Assembly: GCF_030317145.1 (NCBI RefSeq) | Contig: NZ_JASZYE010000001.1 | Span: 1,550,001 to 1,614,000, forward strand | Source of the DNA: Variovorax flavidus | GTDB taxonomy: Bacteria > Pseudomonadota > Gammaproteobacteria > Burkholderiales > Burkholderiaceae_C | Direction of reading: 5' to 3' | DNA: 64,000 nucleotides | Shown: positions 37,198 to 44,297 of the stretch, piece after piece | Layout of the letters: each line of letters starts with the position of its first letter | Numbering within the stretch: the first letter of the stretch is position 1 | Notes under the pieces: model-generated | What the model was told of the DNA's origin: nothing | Seen by the model: the letters and a program-made list of their open reading frames with translations, nothing else | The model's database searches: none | Position numbers and translations under genes: made by a program

Positions 37198-38567
37198 ATT
37201 TCAAGTTCCTCCAACAGGCCAGCCTCGATCCGCTGGGCAGGCGTGATTCGCTTGCGGGTCAGCTCACGCGCACGCTCATCGTCTGGGTGGGCGGGGTCTG
37301 GCTCCTGTGCGTGCTCGGCGTGGTCTGGTATGTGGACCGGGAGATCAACCACAACTTCGACAACGAGCTGGTGGAAGTCTCGCACCGCATGTTCGACATG
37401 GCCGTGCAGGAGCTCGAAAAGCTCCGGCACGAGAACCCGAGCGCGCGCGCCCCGCTCATCGCACCGCCGCAGCTCTTCTCGACCGACGCCGTGATCTACC
37501 AGGTGGTCGACACGCACGAGCGCGTGCTGCTGCGTTCGGCCGAGGCGCCCGTCAACGCCTTCGACGTGCCGCTCGCGCCCGGCTTTGCCAACACCGAACC
37601 CTGGCGGATCTACACCGTGCGCCATCCCTCGCGCGATCTGTTCTTCCAGGTGGCCGATCCGCTGGATGAGCGCCGCACTGCGCTCAACCGCACGCTGCTG
37701 GGCCTGATCATTCCGCTGGGCGCAGTGCTGCCCTTGCTGGCGCTCGTGCTGCGCAACGTGGCGCGCAACGAACTGCGTGTGCTGCAGCAACTGGCCGGCG
37801 AGATCGAGCAGCGCAGCGGCAGCGACCTGCGCCCTATTCGGCTCCCGGGGCTGCCCAAGGAACTGCGTTCGGTCGGCGACCACGTCAATCAGTTGCTCGA
37901 GCGCCTCGCGCAATCGCTGGACGTCGAGCGGGCACTGGCAGCGAACGCCGCGCATGAACTCCGCACGCCCCTCGCGGCCGCGCGACTGCGCCTGCAGACC
38001 GCGCTCGAGCATGACCTGAAGCGCGATGAAGTCCTGGCGGCGCTCGAAGCCCTGCAGGTACTCGGGCATCGCACCGAAAAGCTGCTGCAGCTGTCGAGGG
38101 CCGAATCCGGCGCCTCGCTGACGCGCGCGAGGATCGATCTGGTCCAGCTCGCCGGCACGGTCGCGCAGGAGTTCTGGCAGGACCCGCGCGCAAACGAACG
38201 CCTGAAACTGAAAGTGCCCGAGGACGAACTGCCGATGGCCCTGGGCGATGTCGACGCACTGGCGATCGCACTACGCAACCTGATCGAGAACGCGCTGCGC
38301 TACGGCGGCCAAGGCCGGGTCGTGGTCGAGGTGATGGCGCCCTGCACGCTGTCGGTGCGCGACTACGGCCCCGGCGTCAGCGCGGACCAGTTGCGCACGT
38401 TGCAGCAGCGCCACGTGCGCCACGGTTCCGATCGCGCCGGCTACGGGCTCGGACTGTCGATCGTCGGCACCATCGTCGAGAAGCTGAGCGCGCGGCTCGA
38501 ATTGACGTCCCCCCCTCACGGCGCGGCCACGGGCTTCGAAGCACGCATCGTGTTGCGTGCTGCGTAG
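37194..38567 (+). CDS. Sensor histidine kinase (system 1)
   Basis: A 457-residue kinase. A first transmembrane helix (WVGGVWLLCVLGVVWYV, about residues 31-47) and a second (LLGLIIPLGAVLPLLALVL, about residues 168-186) bracket a periplasmic sensor of about 120 residues. The phosphorylated His254 is in AANAAHELRTPLA, the N box is LRNLIENALRYGG, and G boxes include DYGPGVS and GYGLGLSIV. It overlaps the response regulator by four bases, so they are a cognate pair. The sensed signal is not evident; metal ions, low Mg or cationic peptides would fit the neighbouring eptA-like target. Confidence 0.93.
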   Translation: MNFKFLQQASLDPLGRRDSLAGQLTRTLIVWVGGVWLLCVLGVVWYVDREINHNFDNELVEVSHRMFDMAVQELEKLRHENPSARAPLIAPPQLFSTDAVIYQVVDTHERVLLRSAEAPVNAFDVPLAPGFANTEPWRIYTVRHPSRDLFFQVADPLDERRTALNRTLLGLIIPLGAVLPLLALVLRNVARNELRVLQQLAGEIEQRSGSDLRPIRLPGLPKELRSVGDHVNQLLERLAQSLDVERALAANAAHELRTPLAAARLRLQTALEHDLKRDEVLAALEALQVLGHRTEKLLQLSRAESGASLTRARIDLVQLAGTVAQEFWQDPRANERLKLKVPEDELPMALGDVDALAIALRNLIENALRYGGQGRVVVEVMAPCTLSVRDYGPGVSADQLRTLQQRHVRHGSDRAGYGLGLSIVGTIVEKLSARLELTSPPHGAATGFEARIVLRAA

Positions 38568-38587
38568 GCTGAACAGCCTGCAACGAA

Positions 38588-38604
38588 GTCAGCTTTCAGT
38601 CAGC
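38588..38604. promoter_or_regulatory. 11-bp-spaced direct repeat (minus strand CTGACT-N5-CTGACT)
   Basis: On the plus strand GTCAGC (38588-38593), five bases, GTCAGC (38599-38604); shifted by one base, the minus strand reads CTGACT-N5-CTGACT. It lies just after the stop of kinase 1, matching the CTGA half-site and 11-base spacing of the boxes near eptA and PAP2. Its target gene is uncertain. Confidence 0.4.
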
Positions 38605-38777
38605 CGCATCAAGGTAAGAAAAAAGGTTTGCTATTTCGCATAACCGTCCATACATTTGATACCGCTGGTTGCGTAAAGCAATGCGGCACTCGACCACCGC
38701 TGGTCGCCTGCGCCAGCAGGCGGCCGCCGGCGAGCCGACATCGGTCCAGTGAAGATCAATGTCTGGAGGAGATGACA

Positions 38778-38933
38778 ATGCAAACGTCGAAAGTCTTCTT
38801 TCGATCAGGGTTTGGCCGGTGCCCCCCCGGTGCAGACCCGGCAGTTCCGCCAGGGTCGCGCGCATGCGCCCGTCCCCTGCGCGCTGCGGCCCTGCGCTAT
38901 CTGCATGGGCGACGGCACAAGCTCCGTCCATAG
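38778..38933 (+). CDS. Possible short open frame or gene remnant
   Basis: A 51-residue frame starting MQTSKVFFRSGFG. GGAGGAG eight bases before the ATG is one of the best ribosome-binding sites in the window, which is why I list it. The residues are Pro/Arg/Ala-rich and look like translated GC-rich noise after about residue 12. It could be a leader peptide, a gene broken by frameshift, or chance. The ATG region also contains the TCGAAAG hairpin at 38787-38804. Confidence 0.25.
   Translation: MQTSKVFFRSGFGRCPPGADPAVPPGSRACARPLRAAALRYLHGRRHKLRP
38787..38804. other. TCGAAAG inverted repeat
   Basis: TCGAAAG (38787-38793), loop tctt, CTTTCGA (38798-38804): an exact 7-bp stem. The same heptamer occurs twice in tandem at 39091-39104, just upstream of response regulator 2, and once at 36503-36509, just upstream of response regulator 1. 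It is either a binding motif or chance reuse. Confidence 0.35.
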
Positions 38934-39127
38934 CGTCTTCGAGCGGCTACGCCTTTTCGCAAAGGCTGTCCAGTCGCACTCACCACAAGACGGCAAGTAT
39001 TCGTAACTCAACCCCCGCCCGAGTAAGCACTCGCCCTCGCGGCTGGGGGCGCACGCGGCCATCGCCTGGGGCCGATGGCCGAATGCGCATTCGAAAGTCG
39101 AAAGTTTTCGCGCAGTCAGGAGAATCC

Positions 39128-39817
39128 ATGCGCCTGCTCTTGGTCGAGGACAGCGAACTGCTTGGAACCGCCGTGCACAAAGGCCTCGTGCGATCTGGCT
39201 ACGCCGTGGACTGGAGCCGTCTGGGCAAGGACGTTCTCTCGTCCCTCGCGTCCTGCAACTACGACTGCGTCCTTCTGGACCTCGGCTTGCCCGATGTCAG
39301 CGGAGACACGCTGCTCAAGAGCATCCGCACGCGCGGGATTCCTGTGTCGGTGATCGTGATCACCGCACGGTGCGGCATCGAGGATCGAGTGCGCCTGCTC
39401 GACATGGGAGCTGACGACTACATGGTCAAGCCCCTGGACCTGGACGAAGTGGCCTCGCGAGTCAGGGCGGTGTTGCGGCGGGTGCACGGCAAGGCACCTG
39501 GCTCGGCAGAGCCGGAGCATGGCCCGCTGAAGCTGTACCCCTCCCACCGCATGGCGACCTGGCACGGAGAGGTCGTGCCGTTGACCAACAAGGAGTTCTG
39601 GCTCCTGGAAATTCTGGTGCGCCGCAAGAACCAGGTGCTCTCGCGATCCCAGATCGAGGAGGCGCTCTACACCTTCGATGTCGAGGTCGAGAGCAACGCA
39701 GTCGAGGTCCACATCCATTACCTGCGGCGCAAGTTCTCGCCGGACCTGATCCAGACGGTGCGAGGCGTCGGCTATCAACTCGGGCCCGAGCCCCGAGTCC
39801 GGAATGAACAGGCGTAG
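39128..39817 (+). CDS. OmpR/PhoB-type response regulator (system 2)
   Basis: A 229-residue regulator. The receiver has Glu7-Asp8, the phosphoacceptor Asp51 in CVLLDLGLPDVSG, the T-site in VIVITARCG and Lys in DYMVKPLDLDEVA. The C-terminal winged helix is of OmpR type (VPLTNKEFWLLEILVRR, VEVHIHYLRRKF). CAGGAG nine bases before ATG 39128 sets the start; an in-frame upstream extension into the intergenic region has no support. The kinase gene begins inside its 3' end. It is adjacent to, and convergent with, the type I secretion operon, whose shared promoter has a PmrA-like box. Confidence 0.93.
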   Translation: MRLLLVEDSELLGTAVHKGLVRSGYAVDWSRLGKDVLSSLASCNYDCVLLDLGLPDVSGDTLLKSIRTRGIPVSVIVITARCGIEDRVRLLDMGADDYMVKPLDLDEVASRVRAVLRRVHGKAPGSAEPEHGPLKLYPSHRMATWHGEVVPLTNKEFWLLEILVRRKNQVLSRSQIEEALYTFDVEVESNAVEVHIHYLRRKFSPDLIQTVRGVGYQLGPEPRVRNEQA

Positions 39818-41243
39818 GCCCGTTGTTTCGTCGTGGTCCTTGCGCCGTCGCGTGGTGGCGATCGCGCTCTTCGTGTGCACGGCAACCCTGCTGGCGGGCG
39901 GCGCCGCCATGCACCGGGCCGACCAGATTTCCGACAGGAATGTGCTGGATGCGCGGCTCGTCACGCTGGCGCACACGGTGCTCGCATTCGCAGAGCACGA
40001 GATCGAGGAGGAAGGCTTCACCGAGGGACTCGGCGACGCTGTCAGGGAGACCGAAAGCTCGCTCGGTACGCGCTATCACTACCAGATCTGGTCACTCGAC
40101 GGACGGCTGCTGCATCAAAGCCACAAGGCGCCCCCGAGCGGTCCGATGCGGCCCATTGCCGAGCGCGGCTTCGGCGAAGCCAAGGTGGACGGCGAGGACG
40201 TTCGAACCTACGCGGAGGAAGCCAGGAAGGCCGGCATGGTCATCCAGATCGCCGAACGCATGCGTGATCGGGAGGCTGCAGTCGGCATCACCACCGGCTA
40301 CTTCCTTGCCTTCCTTGCCATTCCGCTTTTGCTGATCTTCGTGAGCACCTGGTGGTTTCTCAACCGCGCCCTTCACTCCGTCGACGGCTACGCTTCCGAG
40401 CTTCGGACGCGCCATGCGCTCGATCTCACGGAGCTGAATGCCACGAACCCGCCTGCTGAACTCAAGCCGATGGTGGATTCGATCAACGCCCTGTTCGGCC
40501 GCTTCAGGCAGGCCTTGTCTGTCGAACGGGAATTCACCGCCATCGCCGCGCACGAGATGCGCACGCCGCTGGCCGGCCTGCGCGCGCAGGCCCAGTTGGC
40601 CGCCACGCTGGCCGGATCGCCGCAGGAGCTGTCAGCGTCCCTGCGCGGCTTGATGTCGGGCATCGACCAGGCCAGCTATCTCCTGGACCGGTTGCTCGAT
40701 CTCGCCCGCATCGACAGCCTTGCAGTGGCCGGGGGACACGCGCTGCGCACAGTGAAGCTGGAGAAGGTCTACCGGAACGTGATGTCCGAACTCGGCCCCG
40801 CGGCGGCCGAACGCGAGGTCACGCTGAAAGCGCGCTTCGAGGTGGATGAGCTGATGGCCGTCGAGCTCGGCCTGCACATGCTGATGCACAACCTGCTCGT
40901 CAATGCCATCCGTTTCACGCCCACCGGCGGCCGCATCGAGGTCTGCAGTGAACTGAATACCCAGGCCATCCTTCTCACCGTCGATGACTCCGGGCCGGGC
41001 ATCCCCGCCCACCGGCATGCCGAAGCATTCCAGCGCTTCAACCGCCTGGGCCGCGTCGATACACATGGCGTCGGGCTCGGGCTGTCGATCGTGCAGGCCG
41101 TGGCGCAGGCACACCACGCGGTGGTACGGCTGCTCGAATCGCCGCTGGGCGGCCTGCGGGCCGAGGTCCGGTTTCCGGCGGGGCTTCACATCTGCCGGGC
41201 TGCCCTGCGCAACGTGGAAGTGACCGGGTCCAGCAGATACTGA
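39804..41243 (+). CDS. Sensor histidine kinase (system 2)
   Basis: A 479-residue kinase of the QseC/PmrB-like type. Two transmembrane helices (about residues 14-34, VVAIALFVCTATLLAGGAA, and about residues 165-190, TGYFLAFLAIPLLLIFVSTWW) flank a periplasmic sensor of about 130 residues. Phosphorylated His250 is in AIAAHEMRTPLAG. The N box is LMHNLLVNAIRFTP, and the G boxes are DDSGPGIP and GVGLGLSIV. It starts 14 bases inside the response regulator gene. Its 3' end overlaps the convergent HlyD-type gene by 58 bases, unusually long for a tail-to-tail overlap. Confidence 0.92.
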   Translation: MNRRRPVVSSWSLRRRVVAIALFVCTATLLAGGAAMHRADQISDRNVLDARLVTLAHTVLAFAEHEIEEEGFTEGLGDAVRETESSLGTRYHYQIWSLDGRLLHQSHKAPPSGPMRPIAERGFGEAKVDGEDVRTYAEEARKAGMVIQIAERMRDREAAVGITTGYFLAFLAIPLLLIFVSTWWFLNRALHSVDGYASELRTRHALDLTELNATNPPAELKPMVDSINALFGRFRQALSVEREFTAIAAHEMRTPLAGLRAQAQLAATLAGSPQELSASLRGLMSGIDQASYLLDRLLDLARIDSLAVAGGHALRTVKLEKVYRNVMSELGPAAAEREVTLKARFEVDELMAVELGLHMLMHNLLVNAIRFTPTGGRIEVCSELNTQAILLTVDDSGPGIPAHRHAEAFQRFNRLGRVDTHGVGLGLSIVQAVAQAHHAVVRLLESPLGGLRAEVRFPAGLHICRAALRNVEVTGSSRY

Positions 41244-42529
41244 AGCGCTGTCTGGAAACCACCGTCGATATAGACCTCGGCGGGCATGCCGGCCTGCATC
41301 TTCAGGTCGCCCACTGCCTTCACCGACTCGGGGTCGGCGAGGATGGAGACGCTGTAGTAGGGCATCTGCGTCGCCTTGTCGGTGAACCGGTCACCCGATA
41401 CATAGGTCACCCTGCCCGTCACCATGGTGGCATTCCGGTACTTGAAGGCCGTGAACTTGATGCGCGCGCCCTGCCCTACCAGGACATTGTTGACTTCTTC
41501 CGGGCGGATCTGCGCCTCGATCATCAGCGCGGTGTTGCTCGGCACGATCTCCGCGATGGCTTCGCCGGGCCGCACGACGGCACCCGGCGAGGTGAACTTC
41601 AGGTCGATGATCTCGCCAGCCGCCGGCGCCAGGACGACCTGACGCGTCGTCGCATCGTCGGACTTGCGCAGCTCCTGTTCGATCTCGCTGACCCGGGCCA
41701 CGGTCGTCTTGAGCTGATCGCTCGCCGAGCGGAGGTATTCATTGACGATCGAGTTGCTCTTGATGTCGGCGTCGATCAATCGCCCGTGCCCGCGTGCGAG
41801 CTCGGAGCGTCGCTCCTCCAGCTTTGCCGTGTAGTCGGCCACCGAAGCTTCCATCTGGTTGATGCGCGCCGTCGAGACGAAGCCCTCGCGAACCAAGTCG
41901 CGATTGGCCTCGAGGTCCCGATGCTGGAGCGCAAGGGATTCCTGCGCCTTGACGCCTTGCGCCTCCAGCGCCCCGATCTCCTGCTGGACCTTCTGGCGCA
42001 GCAGCTTCATCAGCGCCAGCTCGCTTTGCAATGAATGCTGACGCGCGGAGAACAGGGCGGCCTCCTTGGCCATGGCGTCCTGCAGTCGCGGGTCGCGGCG
42101 GGCCTCGGCTTGCAAGCCATCGGAGAACACGAGTCGGGCCGCGCGACGCTGCTCCGCGTCGAGCCGCTCCAGTGTGGTGCGCTCCACCGCCAGGCGATAG
42201 GTCAGCCGGTTGCGATCGGCGTCGACACCCACGTCGCCCATGATGACCAATGGCTCGCCTTCCTTGACCAGTTGCCCGTCGCGAACAAGCACCTGGCGCA
42301 CGATGCCGCCTTCCAGATGCTGCACGGGCCGCCGGTTCAGATCCACCTTGACATGCGCCGGAGCCACCACCGCCATGGCAAGCGGTGCAAGCCCGACCCA
42401 CGCGGCCAGTGGAATGACGATGCCGAGCACCGTGCACAGACCCCAGCGCACGAGGCGCTGGATCTGCTGCTCGCTGGTGCGACGCCGCGGCGTCGCATCG
42501 CGAAGTGGTAGGGCCTGTGCGTGCGTCAT
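41186..42529 (-). CDS. Type I secretion periplasmic adaptor, HlyD/PrtE family
   Basis: A 447-residue membrane-fusion protein that links the inner-membrane ABC exporter to the outer-membrane TolC channel. One N-terminal transmembrane helix (about residues 30-54) is followed by a lipoyl-like hairpin domain (VQHLEGGIVRQVLVRDG), a long helical coiled-coil region (about residues 115-300) and a beta-barrel C terminus. It is the last gene of the operon: RTX substrate, ATPase, adaptor. The ATPase gene ends 20 bases before its ATG. The closest group is the protease/lipase exporter PrtE-type, fitting an RTX substrate. Confidence 0.94.
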   Translation of the reverse strand: MTHAQALPLRDATPRRRTSEQQIQRLVRWGLCTVLGIVIPLAAWVGLAPLAMAVVAPAHVKVDLNRRPVQHLEGGIVRQVLVRDGQLVKEGEPLVIMGDVGVDADRNRLTYRLAVERTTLERLDAEQRRAARLVFSDGLQAEARRDPRLQDAMAKEAALFSARQHSLQSELALMKLLRQKVQQEIGALEAQGVKAQESLALQHRDLEANRDLVREGFVSTARINQMEASVADYTAKLEERRSELARGHGRLIDADIKSNSIVNEYLRSASDQLKTTVARVSEIEQELRKSDDATTRQVVLAPAAGEIIDLKFTSPGAVVRPGEAIAEIVPSNTALMIEAQIRPEEVNNVLVGQGARIKFTAFKYRNATMVTGRVTYVSGDRFTDKATQMPYYSVSILADPESVKAVGDLKMQAGMPAEVYIDGGFQTALQYLLDPVTSTLRRAARQM

Positions 42530-42548
42530 CTGCTTTTGCCTCCAGCCT

Positions 42549-44231
42549 TCATGCAGCGCGCTCGTTGAGCGCTGCCTGCGATTGCTTCTGCATGGACTTC
42601 ATCACCTCGCCGGCCGGTCCGAACTGCTTCACGTGTCCCGCCTCGAGGATGAGGATCTTGTCCACGTGCGCGACAAGCGACGGCCGGTGAGTCACCACGA
42701 TCGACGTCACGCCTTCGGCGCGAAGGCTGCTGAGCGCGTGCGCCAGCGCGATCTCGCCCTCGGCGTCGAGACTCGCGTTCGGCTCGTCGAGCACCAGCAG
42801 GCGCACATCGCCGTACATCGCGCGGGCCAGCGCGATGCGTTGGCGCTGCCCGGGCGACAGGCGCGCTCCGCCGTCACCGATGGGCGTGTCGTAGCCCATC
42901 GGCAACTGCACGATCATGTCGTGGGCATTGGCCCGCTTCGCCGCGGCAATGACCGCTTCGGAATCCGGTTCCGAGAGTCGGCCGATGTTGTCGGCCACCG
43001 TGCCGTCGAACAGCTCGACGTCCTGCGGCACGTAACCGATCCAGGGCCCGAGTTCGCGCCGCGACCAGGTCGACAGGTCGGTCCCGTCCAGCCGGATCGT
43101 TCCGATGGTCGGCTGCCAGATGCCCGTCAGGAGGCGCGCCAAGGTGGATTTGCCGGCAGCGCTCGGCCCGATGATGGCCAGCGCTTCGCCGGCCGCGAGG
43201 CTCAGCGACACGCCTGACAGTGCCAGCTTTTCCGTGCCTGGCGGACGGAACGACACGCCATCGACCCGCAACTTGCCCACCGGCCGAGGCAGCGACATGC
43301 GCGGCTCGTCCTTGCCGAAATGCGCACACAGGTCGCGCAGCCGGCGGTAGGCCGAGCGCGCGTCGTTCAGGACGCGCCAGCTGCCGACGATCTGCTCCAC
43401 CGGCTGCAAGGCGCGGCCGAGCAGCACGGTGGTGGCGATCATCACGCCCGCCGAAGCCGCTTGCGTGAGCACCAGGTAGGCGCCGATCGACATCATCATG
43501 ACCTGCACGGCCTGGCGCAGGAAGCGGGATGCCGCGCTGAAGCTGACGCTCGCGTGGCTGGTGCTGCCCTGAAGGGCCAGCGCCTCGTCCTGCTGCTTGC
43601 GCCAGCGACCCAGCAAGCGCTCGGTCATGCCCATGGCCTGCAGCACCTCGGCATTGCGCAACGATCCTTCCACGTAGCGCGACGCCTGACGCGCTTCCTT
43701 CTGCACCGCATCCAGTGCCTTGCGGTTCATGCGGTCGTTGAGCCAGGCCAGTCCGATCATCAGGGCGGCGGCTCCGGCGGCGCCCCAGCCCAGCGCGGGG
43801 TGGAAGATGGCGATGACGGCCACATAGACGACGATCCAAGGCGCATCCATCAGCGCCGTCAAGCCGTTGGCAGAAAACAGGCTGCGCAGCGTGGCGATGT
43901 CGCGCATTGCATCGGGCCGCGCGTTCAACGGCGACCGGGCGGCAGCGGTGACGACCGCGTGCACCACCGGCGGCGACAGCCGCTCATCGACGACGTTGCC
44001 GACGAGGTGCTGCAGACGCAGCCGCACGTAGTCGAGCACGAACAGGATGGCCAGCGCAGCCCCGACGCCTGCCAGCAATACCCACAGCGTCTCCCGGCTG
44101 TTGGTGGGAAGCACGCGATCGAACACCTGCAGCATGAACAGCGCAGGCACCAGATACAGCAGGTTGATGACGAACGAGAACAGCGCCAGGTGGAACAACA
44201 ATGGCTTCAGCTGGGCCCAGATCGGCTTCAT
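42549..44231 (-). CDS. Type I secretion system permease/ATPase, PrtD-like
   Basis: A 560-residue ABC exporter. The N-terminal membrane domain (about residues 1-310) has six spans; the C-terminal ATPase has Walker A GPSAAGKST, signature LSPGQRQRIALARA (Pro instead of the usual Gly in LSGGQ) and Walker B RLLVLDEPNASLD. It recognises the C-terminal signal of the substrate encoded upstream. There is no N-terminal peptidase-like domain, as in the PrtD group. GGAGGAG before ATG 44231 sets the start. A strong stem-loop (44253-44280) lies between it and the RTX gene. Confidence 0.94.
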   Translation of the reverse strand: MKPIWAQLKPLLFHLALFSFVINLLYLVPALFMLQVFDRVLPTNSRETLWVLLAGVGAALAILFVLDYVRLRLQHLVGNVVDERLSPPVVHAVVTAAARSPLNARPDAMRDIATLRSLFSANGLTALMDAPWIVVYVAVIAIFHPALGWGAAGAAALMIGLAWLNDRMNRKALDAVQKEARQASRYVEGSLRNAEVLQAMGMTERLLGRWRKQQDEALALQGSTSHASVSFSAASRFLRQAVQVMMMSIGAYLVLTQAASAGVMIATTVLLGRALQPVEQIVGSWRVLNDARSAYRRLRDLCAHFGKDEPRMSLPRPVGKLRVDGVSFRPPGTEKLALSGVSLSLAAGEALAIIGPSAAGKSTLARLLTGIWQPTIGTIRLDGTDLSTWSRRELGPWIGYVPQDVELFDGTVADNIGRLSEPDSEAVIAAAKRANAHDMIVQLPMGYDTPIGDGGARLSPGQRQRIALARAMYGDVRLLVLDEPNASLDAEGEIALAHALSSLRAEGVTSIVVTHRPSLVAHVDKILILEAGHVKQFGPAGEVMKSMQKQSQAALNERAA

Positions 44232-44252
44232 TTTTTGTCTCCTCCAGTGCGC

Positions 44253-44280
44253 GGGGCAAGGCGCTCGCACGCCCTGCCCC
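44253..44280 (-). other. Strong stem-loop between the RTX gene and its exporter ATPase
   Basis: GGGGCAAGGCG (44253-44263) and CGCCCTGCCCC (44270-44280) pair over 11 positions with a 6-base loop and one mismatch or wobble. In the minus-strand mRNA it lies 17 bases after the RTX stop and 21 before the ATPase ATG. There is no U-run, so it is more likely a partial attenuator or an mRNA-stabilising end that makes substrate more abundant than exporter, as known for hemolysin-type operons. Confidence 0.65.
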
Positions 44281-44297
44281 GTCCCTTGCCTTGCCGA

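Larger units (their letters stand above)
38568..39127. other. 560-base intergenic region between the two two-component systems
   Basis: This is the longest gap in the window apart from the riboswitch region. It holds a direct repeat box (38588-38604), a hairpin CGCCTGC-gcca-GCAGGCG (38705-38722), a short frame with a strong ribosome-binding site (38778-38933), an inverted TCGAAAG repeat (38787-38804), and a tandem TCGAAAG pair (39091-39104) just before the second response regulator. No protein family is recognisable in any frame. It may be the remains of a lost gene or a long regulatory leader. Confidence 0.5.
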
